In this document: piece after piece, positions 25,705-34,602 of the stretch
Layout: every line of letters begins with the position of its first letter
Position numbering within the stretch: the stretch's first letter is position 1
Source of the DNA: Ensifer sp. IC4062
GTDB taxonomy: Bacteria > Pseudomonadota > Alphaproteobacteria > Rhizobiales > Rhizobiaceae
Direction: 5' to 3'
NCBI RefSeq assembly: GCF_020193575.1
Contig: NZ_JADYVD010000033.1
Location: 1 to 64,000, forward strand
DNA length: 64,000 bases
Notes under the pieces: model-generated
Told to the model about the DNA's origin: nothing
Database searches by the model: none
Seen by the model: the letters and a program-made list of their open reading frames with translations, nothing else
Made by a program: the position numbers and the translations under genes

Positions 25705-26486
25705 AACGCGAGCCGGTCTTCGTCTGGGTTCGCGATTGCATGAATGTCGAAGAGGCTGTCGCGCGCCATCTGCGCGTCGCCCCGCCAGCTTTCCCGGGCA
25801 TTTCCGAGAAGAAGCGAAAAATCGACATAGCGGTCCGCTGTTCCGAGCCGGCCGAGATCAATGACGCCCGTGCAGCGATGCGTTTCCGGATCGACCATGA
25901 AGTTCGGTAAGCAGGCATCACCGTGACAGATCACGAGATTGCGCGGCTCCTCGACTAGGCGCTTCGGCAACTCGGTCCGCAGCACAGCAAGCAGTTCGCT
26001 CGATGGAACGTCCCGATCCTCGGGGGCCAGGAAGTCCGGGTTGACGGCGCCGCGGGCAACAACGTCCGTGGCGCGGTCGAACATCAAAGCCAGGCGCCGC
26101 TCGAACGGGCACGATTCCACAGGCAGTTCGTGCAGCGCCTTCAACTGCCGCACGATCGACCGCCATGCCTTCTTAAGATCGGGGGTGGCGAGGTCACTCG
26201 CGGGCACGCCCGGAATGGCACTAATGACGATGCATGCCTCATCCTGGCCGGCGATCCAGTCGTAAACGGCTGGCGAGCCTATGCGGAACGCGGCCAGCCA
26301 GGCAACACGATCACGTTCCCCCTCGAGCAGTGCTGCGGCCTTGCCGGTCGCGATTTTCGCATAGGCGGCGCCGTCGCTGCGACGATATACGCGGTCGCCG
26401 GATTCGCCGTGACGAACCGGAACCCACTCCCCGCCTCCAGGCAATCTTGGGAGAAGCCTCTCGGCACCTGCGTCTTGCTTACTCAT
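25671..26486 (-). CDS. APH(3')-like aminoglycoside phosphotransferase family kinase
   Basis: A 271-residue kinase close to the APH(3') group in length and motifs. The catalytic loop is V-I-C-H-G-D-A-C-L-P-N-F-M-V-D and the metal-binding motif G-V-I-D-L-G-R-L-G-T-A-D-R-Y-V-D. The N-terminal W-V-P-V-R-H-G-E-S-G-D-R-V-Y-R matches the nucleotide loop of this group. It may confer intrinsic kanamycin/neomycin tolerance or act on a different natural substrate. The ATG at 26486 gives the family N-terminus; the frame is open upstream without conserved content. The base composition looks like the neighbours, arguing against recent transfer. Confidence 0.88.
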   Translation of the reverse strand: MSKQDAGAERLLPRLPGGGEWVPVRHGESGDRVYRRSDGAAYAKIATGKAAALLEGERDRVAWLAAFRIGSPAVYDWIAGQDEACIVISAIPGVPASDLATPDLKKAWRSIVRQLKALHELPVESCPFERRLALMFDRATDVVARGAVNPDFLAPEDRDVPSSELLAVLRTELPKRLVEEPRNLVICHGDACLPNFMVDPETHRCTGVIDLGRLGTADRYVDFSLLLGNARESWRGDAQMARDSLFDIHAIANPDEDRLAFYLRLDPLTWG

Positions 26487-26518
26487 GAAAAGCTGCCATC
26501 GCTTTCTGAAAGCGCCGG

Positions 26519-26983
26519 TCACCCGCGACCGCGATAGGTCGGCACACCCTGGTCCGGCAGCCAGACGCCCTCCGGCGGCTTGCCCGTCTGCCAGAAAACG
26601 TCGATCGGAATGCCGCCGCGCGGATACCAATAGGCGCCGATCCTCAGCCACTTCGGCGAAAGCAGCGACACCAGCCTCTTGGCGATGTCGATGGTGCAAT
26701 CCTCGTGGAAAGCGCCATGGTTGCGGAAGGAGTGCAGGAAGAGCTTGAGCGACTTCGACTCCACGAGCCAACCATCCGGCACATAGTCGATGACGATATG
26801 TGCGAAGTCCGGCTGTCCCGTCATCGGACAAAGCGAGGTGAACTCCGGTGCCGTGAAGCGGACGACGAAGTCCGTGCCCGCGTGGCCGCTCGGCACCCTT
26901 TCAAGCACCGCCTCATCCGGGCTTTGCGGCAGGTCGACCTTTGCGCCAAGTTGTGAAAGTCCCGATACGTCCGTTTTTGTCAT
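26519..26983 (-). CDS. queF: NADPH-dependent preQ0 reductase
   Basis: A 154-residue type I QueF that reduces 7-cyano-7-deazaguanine (preQ0) to preQ1 in queuosine tRNA modification. It shows the catalytic Cys in [14 protein letters not shown] and the QueF motif [15 protein letters not shown] with H-E-D-C-T. Length is standard for the short, unimodular form. No other queuosine gene is near. It lies 32 bp upstream of the APH-like gene on the same strand. Confidence 0.96.
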   Translation of the reverse strand: MTKTDVSGLSQLGAKVDLPQSPDEAVLERVPSGHAGTDFVVRFTAPEFTSLCPMTGQPDFAHIVIDYVPDGWLVESKSLKLFLHSFRNHGAFHEDCTIDIAKRLVSLLSPKWLRIGAYWYPRGGIPIDVFWQTGKPPEGVWLPDQGVPTYRGRG

Positions 26984-27099
26984 TTCCTTACTGCTCCACT
27001 AGATCACGAGGATTTGGGTCGCTACGACACAAATCCTGGCCGTGATCGATTCTAAATAGTAGGAGCGGGATGCGGGCGGAAAACCGCATACACTTTTCC

Positions 27100-28017
27100 T
27101 CATCCCGCTCTGGTCTTCACGCGCACGCCGTGCGCCTTCTCGCCTTCCGGCTCGACATGAATGGCTATTCTCGCGCCCGGATGAACGACGCGAATCGCGT
27201 CCTCGACCCGGTCGCAAATGTCATGGGCGTCGCCGACGGGCATCGCTTCTGGCACGACCATGTGGAAATCCACGAAGATCACCGGACCGGCCTGCCGTGT
27301 CTTCAAATCGTGAACGCCGAGAGAACCGCCGGCATTTGCCGCGATTGCCTGCTTGATCGCCTCTTCCTCCTCCGCCGGCACGGCCTTGTCCATCAGCCCA
27401 TCGACCGAACGCGAGATGACCTTCCAGCCCTGCAGCAGGATATTGCCGGCGACGATCACTGCCAGCAGCGGATCGAGGATGGCGTATCCGGTGGCAATGG
27501 CAAGAAGAAGGCCGACGAGCACGCCTGCCGACGTTGCAACGTCGGAGAGAATGTGGTGTCCGTCGGCGCTCAGCGCCGGCGAGCGATGGCGGGCACCTGC
27601 TCGGATCAGCACGTAAGCCCAGATCGCATTGATGACACTAGCGGCAAAGTTGATCGCTAGACCAAGCACCGGCGCATTCAAGAGCTCAGGTGCCATCATC
27701 TCCGGCACGGCTTCCCATATGATCAGAAGCGCCGCCACGACAATCAGCACGCCTTCAATGACCGCAGAGAAATATTCGGCCTTGTGGTGCCCGAACGGGT
27801 GACCGGCGTCGGCCGGTTTGGCGGCATAGCCAATCGCTACATAAGCGATCACCGCGGCAACCACGTTCACGATGGATTCCAGCCCGTCGGAAAGCAGCGC
27901 GACCGAACCGGTCACCCACCAGGCGAGCATCTTCAGCCCCATGACACCGACAGAAAGCGGCATCCCCCAAAAAGCCAGCCTCAGGATCGTTCTGTTACCG
28001 GACGCGGTCATCTTCAT
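27100..28017 (-). CDS. Cation diffusion facilitator, probable manganese exporter (YiiP-like)
   Basis: A 305-residue inner-membrane CDF transporter with six TM helices and a C-terminal cytoplasmic domain, exporting a divalent metal against protons. By alignment from memory to E. coli YiiP the transport site is D44, S48, H155 and D159, so the second Asp of the usual DxxxD is Ser. In S. meliloti the gene next to trpE(G) encodes SmYiiP, reported to export manganese and to matter in nodulation; the context here is the same. The C-terminal domain has H-D-L-K-T-R-Q-A-G as in YiiP. A Mur-like motif lies just upstream. Confidence 0.88.
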   Translation of the reverse strand: MKMTASGNRTILRLAFWGMPLSVGVMGLKMLAWWVTGSVALLSDGLESIVNVVAAVIAYVAIGYAAKPADAGHPFGHHKAEYFSAVIEGVLIVVAALLIIWEAVPEMMAPELLNAPVLGLAINFAASVINAIWAYVLIRAGARHRSPALSADGHHILSDVATSAGVLVGLLLAIATGYAILDPLLAVIVAGNILLQGWKVISRSVDGLMDKAVPAEEEEAIKQAIAANAGGSLGVHDLKTRQAGPVIFVDFHMVVPEAMPVGDAHDICDRVEDAIRVVHPGARIAIHVEPEGEKAHGVRVKTRAG

Positions 28018-28029
28018 TCCTCGTGCAGA

Positions 28030-28051
28030 TGCAAACGAGTTGCAAATGCAA
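28030..28051 (-). promoter_or_regulatory. Possible Mur-type operator before the CDF exporter
   Basis: Two overlapping inverted pairs: TGCAA-N5-TTGCA (28030-28044) and TTGCA-AA-TGCAA (28040-28051). It begins 13 bp before the start codon. Repeated TGCAA/TTGCA half-sites resemble manganese-responsive Mur boxes of rhizobia as I recall them. No clear -35/-10 pair is seen, so placement relative to the transcription start is unknown. Confidence 0.45.
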
Positions 28052-28065
28052 GCCCACTCAAACGC

Positions 28066-28097
28066 AAAACCGCCCGCGCGAATTTTCGCGCAGGCGG
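28066..28097 (-). terminator. Terminator of trpE(G)
   Basis: Read on the minus strand: CCGCC and GCGCGAA arms (28070-28082) pair with 28085-28097 with one mismatch (28075/28092), followed by TTTT (28066-28069). It lies 86 bp past the trpE(G) stop and before the exporter gene, separating the two transcripts. Confidence 0.75.
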
Positions 28098-28182
28098 GTT
28101 CCGAGCACCATATGGGTCATAATGCACGGCTTGTCAAAGACCATGAGGCGCAGACTTGCGTCGGCGCCAAATTCAAACGCCG

Positions 28183-30372
28183 TCAGGCTGCTTTGGTTTT
28201 TGCCCGCTTGGCGAGATGCGCGACCACGTTCTCGATCATCCGCATGCCGGCATCGCCGCCGAGCGTCATGATTGATTCCGGATGGAACTGCACTGCCGCT
28301 ACCGGTTCTTTCATGTGCTCGATGCCCATGATCGTGCCGTCCTCGCTCTCTGCCGTAATCATGAACTCGCGCGGCAGACTGGAAGGATCGGCAAAGATCG
28401 AATGATACCGTCCGACCGTCACGTCCTTGCCGAGGCCAGAGAAGACGATGCCGGGTTCCAGCACGCGGATGCGCGACGGCTTACCGTGCATGGGGATCGC
28501 CAGTTGCCTGAGGTCGCCGCCATAGGCCTCGGCGAGCGCCTGAAGGCCGAGGCAGACCCCGAAGATCGGCAGTTCGCGCGCCCTCGCCTTCTTGATCGTT
28601 GCCTTGCAGTCGAAATCCTTCGGTGTGCCTGGTCCAGGCGAAAGCACGACGAGGTCCGGTTTGACGCGGTCGAAAATCTCTTCAGCAACCGGCGTACGCA
28701 CGGTGGTGACGGTCGCGCCCGTTTGCCGGAAGTAGTTTGCCAGCGTGTGGACGAAGCTGTCCTCATGGTCGACCAGCAGAATATTGACACCCGCGCCGAC
28801 CGGCGCAACGTCGCGCCCGGCCTTGGCGCTGTTGGCGGATTTGGCGTCGCGGATGGCTGCAATCATGGCGGATGCCTTCAGTTCGGTTTCGGCTTCTTCT
28901 TCTTCCGGATTGGAATCATAGAGCAGCGTCGCGCCCGCTCTCACCTCGGCGATCCCGTCCTTGATCCGGATGGTGCGCAAGGTCAGGCCGGTGTTCATGT
29001 CGCCGTTGAAGCCGACCATGCCGATAGCTCCACCATACCACGCGCGCGGGCTCTTTTCGTGGTTCTCGATGAAGCGCATCGCCCAGAGCTTCGGCGCGCC
29101 GGTGACGGTCACCGCCCAGGCGTGGCTCAGGAAGCCATCGAAGGCGTCCATGTCATCGCGAAGCCGCCCCTCGATGTGGTCGACCGTGTGGATAAGCCGC
29201 GAATACATCTCGATCTGGCGACGGCCAATAACCTTCACCGAACCGGGAACGCAGACGCGGCTCTTGTCGTTCCGGTCGACGTCCGAGCACATGGTGAGCT
29301 CGGATTCGTCCTTCTTCGAATTCAGGAGCTTCAGGATTTGCTCGCTGTCGGCGATCGGGTCGTCACCCCGCTTGATCGTGCCGGAAATCGGGCATGTCTC
29401 GATGCGGCGCCCGGAGACCCGGACGAACATCTCGGGCGAAGCGCCGACGAGATATTCCTGGTTTCCGAGATTGATGAAGAAAGAATAGGGCGATGGATTG
29501 ATCGCCTTCAGCCGGTTGGAAATCTCCGAAGGACGGCTCTCGCAGCGTTCGTAGAATTTTTGTCCGGGCACGACCTCGAAGAGGTCGCCGCGACGGAAGC
29601 TTTCCTTGGCCCTGACCACCAGTTCGGCATATTCGCCCGGGCGGTGATCGCCGTGGGGCGGAATGCTGTCGACCGTGCGGAACGGCTCCGGCGCAATGTC
29701 CGCCGCCCTGCCCTCGGTCGAAAGGTCGCCCTTGGCAAAGTCATAGCGGTCGATCCAAGCCTTCGCCGCATAGTGGTCGACGACCAGGATTTCGTCCGGC
29801 AGGAAGAGGACCATATCGCGCTGGTCGTCAGGCCGCTGCAATTTGAGGTCGATCGCGTCGAACTGGAAGGCAAGATCGTAGCCGAAGGCACCGTAGAGCC
29901 CGAGATTGGAATCGTCGGCCGAATGGAAGAGGTTCGTCACGGCGCGGAGAACCGTGAAGACCGTCGGCATCTTCGAGCGCTCTTCCTCGGTAAACACGCG
30001 ATCCGGCTGGTTGATGGTGAGATCGAGGCGACGCGCCGTCGACGCACCGATGGTGATGTCTGAGACGGATTTGAGATGCTCGCCGATAAGCGCCAGCAAC
30101 ACCTCGCCGCGCCCGTTATAGGCTTCGATCCAGAGCGAGCGACCGAAGGAGGAAATGGCGAGCGGAGGGTCGACGACGGCAGTGTCCCAGCGCGTGTAGC
30201 GGCCGGGATATTCATAATTGGAGGAGAAGACCGCGCCGCGCCGCTCGTCGAGCTTGTCGACACAGGCCGAGATCGCGTCCGTGTAGGAAGCATCGCGCCG
30301 CCTGCGCGTGACGACGATGCCGCCTTCCGTGGTGTAGCTCTCCGCGCCGTCTTCCAGAATTACCGTTGCCAT
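28183..30372 (-). CDS. trpE(G): Fused anthranilate synthase TrpE(G)
   Basis: A 729-residue fusion of both anthranilate synthase subunits, which turns chorismate and glutamine into anthranilate. The TrpE part (about residues 1-510) has [19 protein letters not shown] and [11 protein letters not shown]. The TrpG amidotransferase part has [17 protein letters not shown] (nucleophile Cys) and V-Q-F-H-P-E-S (His, Glu). The start at 30372 (MATVILEDG) gives the length known for the rhizobial fusion. It is controlled by the trpL attenuator just upstream. Confidence 0.97.
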   Translation of the reverse strand: MATVILEDGAESYTTEGGIVVTRRRRDASYTDAISACVDKLDERRGAVFSSNYEYPGRYTRWDTAVVDPPLAISSFGRSLWIEAYNGRGEVLLALIGEHLKSVSDITIGASTARRLDLTINQPDRVFTEEERSKMPTVFTVLRAVTNLFHSADDSNLGLYGAFGYDLAFQFDAIDLKLQRPDDQRDMVLFLPDEILVVDHYAAKAWIDRYDFAKGDLSTEGRAADIAPEPFRTVDSIPPHGDHRPGEYAELVVRAKESFRRGDLFEVVPGQKFYERCESRPSEISNRLKAINPSPYSFFINLGNQEYLVGASPEMFVRVSGRRIETCPISGTIKRGDDPIADSEQILKLLNSKKDESELTMCSDVDRNDKSRVCVPGSVKVIGRRQIEMYSRLIHTVDHIEGRLRDDMDAFDGFLSHAWAVTVTGAPKLWAMRFIENHEKSPRAWYGGAIGMVGFNGDMNTGLTLRTIRIKDGIAEVRAGATLLYDSNPEEEEAETELKASAMIAAIRDAKSANSAKAGRDVAPVGAGVNILLVDHEDSFVHTLANYFRQTGATVTTVRTPVAEEIFDRVKPDLVVLSPGPGTPKDFDCKATIKKARARELPIFGVCLGLQALAEAYGGDLRQLAIPMHGKPSRIRVLEPGIVFSGLGKDVTVGRYHSIFADPSSLPREFMITAESEDGTIMGIEHMKEPVAAVQFHPESIMTLGGDAGMRMIENVVAHLAKRAKTKAA

Positions 30373-30417
30373 TCGCCTCGCTCCGTAAAAGCCCGGTCTT
30401 TCCACGCGGCCTGAATA

Positions 30418-30451
30418 CGAAAAAGCCGCCTCGAAAATCTCCGGGCGGCTT
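30418..30451 (-). terminator. trp attenuator (intrinsic terminator in the trpE(G) leader)
   Basis: On the minus strand AAGCCGCC (30451-30444) pairs with GGCGGCTT (30430-30423) and runs into TTTTT. The upstream GAGGCGGCC next to the leader-peptide stop can pair with the GCCGCC arm, giving an alternative antiterminator, the expected attenuator logic. Confidence 0.85.
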
Positions 30452-30486
30452 CATGTCTCAATCACGCATGACTGGTCAAGGCCGCC

Positions 30487-30531
30487 TCAGCGAGCCCACC
30501 ACCAGATCGAAATGTTGCGTGCGTTCATCAT
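30487..30531 (-). CDS. trpL: trp operon leader peptide
   Basis: A 14-residue leader, MMNARNISIWWWAR, with three consecutive Trp codons (TGGTGGTGG) ahead of the attenuator. S. meliloti peTrpL is the same length and ends in the same N-I-S-I-W-W-W-A-R as I recall it. A start at the second ATG (30528) would give 13 residues. A promoter match places transcription start at about 30532-30534, so the mRNA has essentially no 5' leader. When Trp-tRNA is scarce the ribosome stalls on the Trp codons and trpE(G) is transcribed. Confidence 0.9.
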   Translation of the reverse strand: MMNARNISIWWWAR

Positions 30532-30539
30532 GGGCGAAA

Positions 30540-30568
30540 GTGTTAGCGCGGCTTGCGGATACACGCAA
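30540..30568 (-). promoter_or_regulatory. Promoter of trpL-trpE(G)
   Basis: On the minus strand -35 TTGCGT (30568-30563), a 17-bp spacer and -10 TAACAC (30545-30540). It sits 9 bp before the leader ATG, which fits a leaderless or nearly leaderless transcript. Confidence 0.6.
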
Positions 30569-30604
30569 GCGGGAAAACACGCGGCGGAATATCGCCTCCA
30601 AACG

Positions 30605-30630
30605 AAAAAAGGCGGCCCTTTCGGACCGCC
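30605..30630 (-). terminator. Terminator of shmR
   Basis: On the minus strand GGCGGTCC (30630-30623), a GAAA loop and GGGCCGCC (30618-30611) with one G-U pair, followed by TTTTTT (30610-30605). It lies 25 bp past the shmR stop and isolates it from the trp promoter. Confidence 0.82.
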
Positions 30631-30654
30631 CCGACTGGAGACCGCTGATGATAA

Positions 30655-32757
30655 TCAGAATCTGGCCTTTGCGGTGACGAGGAACGTGCGACCACGACCG
30701 GTATCGACCGCATTGCCCGCGATCGTGCTCGATGCCGGCGTGTAGGTCTTGTCGAAGAGGTTCGTTACGCTTCCCGTCAGTTCGAAGCCGTTTTCGAACT
30801 TGTAGTTCGCAAACAGATCGACCAGCCCGTAGCCCGCAACGAAAGGCGACCCCGACGGGGCGTTCACCTCGCCGATGAAGGCGTTGGAGACGGCGTAGAA
30901 GCGGGAGCCCACCGTCAGCCGCTGCTCGTCCAGGAAGCGCGCTCCGATCGTCGCGCTGAAGATGTCATCCGGTAGGAAGCTCTGCACGCCGAAACCGTTG
31001 ATCTGAGACGGCAACTCGCTGTCGGTATGGGTATAGGCGAGATTGCCGAAAACATAGCCGGCATCATAGGCGGCTTGCAGCTCAAAGCCCTGAACCGTGG
31101 ATACCCCGGGATTGTTGACGAAGAAAACCTGCATGCCGCCGCCGCCCAGCGCCGCAGTGATATAGTTCTCTACCCTCTGGTGAAAATAGTTCGCCTTCAG
31201 GCGGAAGCTGTCTCCCGCAGCGATGACATCATCCAGTCTAATGTTGGCGCCTATTTCCCAGCCCTTGGATATTTCCGGCTGGAGGAACGGGTTGGGGAAG
31301 AACATTTGGAATCCACCAGGGTGCGAGCCGCCGGCGAAAGTTTCGTTCACCGTCGGCGCCCGCGAAGTTTCCGCATAGGTCACGTAGGGCTGCAGCCAGT
31401 CCGTTGGGTTAAGCGCAACTGTCACGCTGGGATTGAGGCGTCCATCCGACTCGTCGACGCTGTATGGTCCGGCCGGCATCCCGAGTGGATTGAGAGCGGA
31501 AACAACGCCATCCCCCTCGATTGTGTAGCGGTCGTAGCGCAATCCCGCCGTCAACTCAGCCATGCCGTAAGTGAACGTGTTCGTGCTGAAGATTCCGGTT
31601 GTCGAGTTCTTGCCGTCACCGTTTACGCCCCCCGAAGGCTGCGCCGTGCTGTTGATGACGTCGTAGTCGTCCTGGAAATATTCCACACCGTAGTTGGCTC
31701 GTACGGCTACCTCGCCAAGATCGAACAGCGACGTGTTCGAGATGTCGAAGCCGGTGCCGGTGTCAGTGATTTCTCGCCCCTTCGCCGCGCCGCCGCCGGT
31801 GATGTTACCGTCATATTGCATCTTTAGGCGGTTGTAGTAGGCGTTGGCGCGGAAATCGATGAGCTCATTGTCCGGCGTGTAGGCGTAATTCGCGCTGAGC
31901 GTCTGATTCTTCACGTTCTGGAAATAGGAGTTCGCGAAGAAATCGTTGTCGTAGGACATCGCGCTGAACTTGAACGAATGGTCCTTGTCCGGCGTGATTT
32001 CAGCCTTCAGAAGGCCCGAGAGCAGATCTTCGTCGGTAAACGGGACCTCGATGCCGTCGCCGTTATCGTAATTGCCGGGATCGCTCTTGCTGATACCACC
32101 GAGGACGGAGAAGACGTCGTTGAAACGATAGGCGCCCAGCAGGGATTCCGACCAGCCACTGCCGTTCGTTCCGTAGGTGACCGCAGCATGGCCGCCATAG
32201 TTCTTGCCGTCCTGAATCAGGTCCTCGATGTCATAGGTCCGGAAGTTTACCGAACCGGCCAGCGCGCCGCCGCCGACACCCGTAACCGCACCACGCGTGA
32301 CGTCGATCCCGGCAAGAAAGGCAGGATCGACATAGGCGAAGCCTTGAGCCTCGTGACCGGTAAACCGGAAGTTCTGTCGCACGCCGTCGATCATCATGTT
32401 GACACGGCCGGATCCCTCAAAGCCACGGATATTGACTGCGACACCGGGATTCTGCGGGTTGTTGGCCGTTGACGTTCCGGGAACGCTCCGGAGCAGATCG
32501 TCAGTCTCCTGCCCTGCCTGCAATTGAATCTCGTCCGTGGTCACCGTGCTCGAAGGGCCAGGCTTGGCATAGGGATCGGCGTCACGCCCGCCCTTTACCA
32601 CGATGGTCGAGAGGTAGGTTTCGCCCTTCGCGGCGTCGGCTTTCCCGGTGTCTGTCTGCGCGGCCGTAGCATCCTGGGCGAATGTGTTGGGGGCCGCTGA
32701 TAGTGCGAGTGTCGCCGTGCATGCGAGAAGAGCCAGGCGATGATGCCGGTTAAGCAT
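30655..32757 (-). CDS. shmR: TonB-dependent hemin receptor (ShmR)
   Basis: A 700-residue outer-membrane receptor with a signal peptide ending F-A-Q at about residue 28, a plug domain (V-A-V-N-I-R-G-F-E-G-S-G-R-V-N-M-M-I-D-G-V-R-Q) and a 22-strand barrel ending in Phe. The heme-receptor signature is visible as S-R-A-P-T-V-N-E, close to FRAP, followed by N-P-F-L-Q-P-E, close to the NPNL box. In S. meliloti shmR lies next to trpE(G), matching the order here. It imports heme with TonB energy; the cognate ABC importer is not in the window. An iron box overlaps its promoter. Confidence 0.9.
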   Translation of the reverse strand: MLNRHHRLALLACTATLALSAAPNTFAQDATAAQTDTGKADAAKGETYLSTIVVKGGRDADPYAKPGPSSTVTTDEIQLQAGQETDDLLRSVPGTSTANNPQNPGVAVNIRGFEGSGRVNMMIDGVRQNFRFTGHEAQGFAYVDPAFLAGIDVTRGAVTGVGGGALAGSVNFRTYDIEDLIQDGKNYGGHAAVTYGTNGSGWSESLLGAYRFNDVFSVLGGISKSDPGNYDNGDGIEVPFTDEDLLSGLLKAEITPDKDHSFKFSAMSYDNDFFANSYFQNVKNQTLSANYAYTPDNELIDFRANAYYNRLKMQYDGNITGGGAAKGREITDTGTGFDISNTSLFDLGEVAVRANYGVEYFQDDYDVINSTAQPSGGVNGDGKNSTTGIFSTNTFTYGMAELTAGLRYDRYTIEGDGVVSALNPLGMPAGPYSVDESDGRLNPSVTVALNPTDWLQPYVTYAETSRAPTVNETFAGGSHPGGFQMFFPNPFLQPEISKGWEIGANIRLDDVIAAGDSFRLKANYFHQRVENYITAALGGGGMQVFFVNNPGVSTVQGFELQAAYDAGYVFGNLAYTHTDSELPSQINGFGVQSFLPDDIFSATIGARFLDEQRLTVGSRFYAVSNAFIGEVNAPSGSPFVAGYGLVDLFANYKFENGFELTGSVTNLFDKTYTPASSTIAGNAVDTGRGRTFLVTAKARF

Positions 32758-32870
32758 AGACCAGTCCTTTGAGATGTTGGCCGGGCTTGCTGTTGAGCGG
32801 CAAACTCAAGGGGCTGGCTGGGCGAGGGTTTGGATGCGTGCGACGTGTCAGCGCGTCGCCTCATTTACGC

Positions 32871-32899
32871 CACATAAAAAACATGAGTAAAATTGTCAA
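32871..32899 (-). promoter_or_regulatory. shmR promoter
   Basis: On the minus strand -35 TTGACA (32899-32894), a 17-bp spacer and -10 TATGTG (32876-32871). The untranslated leader would be about 110 nt. The area is AT-rich compared with its surroundings. Confidence 0.7.
32884..32898 (-). promoter_or_regulatory. Iron-responsive IRO box (RirA-type operator) on the shmR promoter
   Basis: TGA-N9-TCA on the minus strand (TGA 32898-32896, TCA 32886-32884), the consensus of the rhizobial iron-responsive operator bound by RirA. It covers five bases of the -35 and most of the spacer, an ideal repressor position. The function is inferred from motif, position and target gene. Confidence 0.65.
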
Positions 32900-33031
32900 T
32901 ATAAATCTAGGGGTGCCGACCAGCCCCAATTCACTCTCGCAGCCGGCGACGTCCTCAGTTTCAGCACATTTTGAAACAGGATTTGCTCTCATGCGTTTTG
33001 GTTTCGGCCGCAACGGATGGGAAGGACCTGC

Positions 33032-33865
33032 ATGCGCCACTCCTCCGGAATGATCCTGTTGTCCGTCTTGATGCTTTCGAGCGCAAGCCTTCCCACGAAG
33101 GGCCCGGTGCCGGTCCCGAAACCAGCCGTCCCCGGCGAGCAAGCAACGCCAACCCCGGAGCCGAAGCCTGGCGTGCCGCCCAAGGGCGCCGAGACCAATG
33201 GCAAGACAGGCGCTCAGCCGGACACAGGAGAGCAAGAGAGTGCCCCCGGGGACGCGACCAAGGACGACAGCATTGAGGAAGTGTTCCCGCCGGTGAAGGA
33301 GGAGCCTGCCGAAGAGCACGCAACCTGCCTTGCCGACCTCAAGGCGCTCGGCGGCACATTCACTGACACCAAGCGCATCGACGATGGCAAGGGCTGCGGC
33401 ATCGACAAACCGATTCGCGTAACGGCGATCTTGCCGGGCGTGGCCCTGAAGCCGGAGGGGACGATGCGCTGCCCGACGGCACTGGCGCTTGCCCGTTGGA
33501 CCAAGGAATCGGCGATCCCCGCGGCCGCAGCCGCGTTCGGGCCGGAGACGCGGATCACGGCGCTGAACCAGGCCTCGACCTATGTCTGCCGCCTGCGCAA
33601 CAACGCAACGTCCGGCAAGACTTCGGAACATGCCCACGGCAACGCTGTCGACATCGCCTCGTTCACGTTGGGCGACGGCAGAACCATCGCCATTCAGCCG
33701 CGCGACGAGGATGGCACGCTGGACGGCGCGTTTCAGCGCGCGGTCACGGCGTCGGGCTGCCTCTATTTCACAACAGTCCTCGATCCGGGCAGCGACGCCG
33801 CCCATGAAACGCACCTACATCTCGACGTAATTGAGCGCAAGAACGGCTATCGCTACTGTCGATAA
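33032..33865 (+). CDS. Extensin-like C-terminal domain protein (M15-type fold)
   Basis: A 277-residue secreted protein: N-terminal hydrophobic signal (G-M-I-L-L-S-V-L-M-L-S-S-A-S-L), a Pro/Gly/Glu-rich linker of about 70 residues, then an extensin-like domain. The zinc-peptidase-like motif S-E-H-A-H-G-N-A-V-D and the C-terminal H-L-H-L-D are intact, suggesting metal binding and perhaps peptidoglycan cleavage. The ATG at 33032 is preferred over 33017 because GGAAGG lies 7-12 bp before it. Several Cys pairs point to the periplasm. Confidence 0.88.
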   Translation: MRHSSGMILLSVLMLSSASLPTKGPVPVPKPAVPGEQATPTPEPKPGVPPKGAETNGKTGAQPDTGEQESAPGDATKDDSIEEVFPPVKEEPAEEHATCLADLKALGGTFTDTKRIDDGKGCGIDKPIRVTAILPGVALKPEGTMRCPTALALARWTKESAIPAAAAAFGPETRITALNQASTYVCRLRNNATSGKTSEHAHGNAVDIASFTLGDGRTIAIQPRDEDGTLDGAFQRAVTASGCLYFTTVLDPGSDAAHETHLHLDVIERKNGYRYCR

Positions 33866-33872
33866 GCGGCCG

Positions 33873-34346
33873 TTACGTGCTGTCTGTGCACGTTGTCGCC
33901 TTTTCGTATCCAAGTGCGACGAACTCGCCGGAAAGGGAACCCGCCACCTCGCCCTCCGCAAGCAAATCGGCGCTCACCACAAGGCGCGCCCTGCCCCGCC
34001 GCTTCAGGAGGCGCGTGAAAGCGGGCCATTGATCGGCGTCCTCAAGACTTGAACGCGCCGAAAAGGAACCGGCGATCGGCTGCAGGTAATCCATGCGGTT
34101 GCTTTGGATCACCAAGCGCGTGGTGACGCCGCTAACACGGAGCCGGAGATGGAGGAGCGACCACGCGGCAAGGATCGACAGTGCGGATGCACTGCCACCG
34201 AATACCGTTTCGCGGTGATTGATATTCGGTGCAAGCGGCGCGCGAAGGAGTACATTCTCCCAGCCAGCCTTGACCACTTCGACCTGCATGGCCGCCGACA
34301 GCGGAATATGCGTGTGAAGGTAAGCCTGCAGTTCCAATGGCGTCAT
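33873..34346 (-). CDS. YiiD-type hotdog thioesterase domain protein
   Basis: A 157-residue protein matching the C-terminal thioesterase-like domain of YiiD: an early H-I-P-L-S-A-A-M-Q-V, then N-I-N-H-R-E-T-V-F-G-G-S-A-S-A-L-S-I-L-A-A-W. It lacks the acetyltransferase domain that E. coli YiiD carries in front. The substrate is unknown. Convergent with the extensin-like gene, 7 bp apart. Confidence 0.8.
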   Translation of the reverse strand: MTPLELQAYLHTHIPLSAAMQVEVVKAGWENVLLRAPLAPNINHRETVFGGSASALSILAAWSLLHLRLRVSGVTTRLVIQSNRMDYLQPIAGSFSARSSLEDADQWPAFTRLLKRRGRARLVVSADLLAEGEVAGSLSGEFVALGYEKATTCTDST

Positions 34347-34602
34347 GATTCCTCCACGGGCGGCGCTTTCCCAGAGCCTTACGCCATTGCGAATGGAAAG
34401 CTATTGCACACTTTCCTGAACTAGATCTTTCAGCGCGACCAAGGAGCAGTAGCGCCGCGCACCGCAAATCGAGTGGAACGCGTACAGACGCTGACGATCA
34501 CAGCGACGCGTTTGAAATCGTCGCTGGTGAGCACGATCTATGGCGCAAGCGGCAGAACTGCCGCATCATCCGCCCGCTATCGACCAGACCGAGGAACAAT
34601 CG

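Noticed and set aside
28282-30063. A 593-codon open frame on the plus strand opposite trpE(G)
   Set aside because: Same reason: Arg/Asp/Val-rich translation without any motif, while TrpE(G) is certain.
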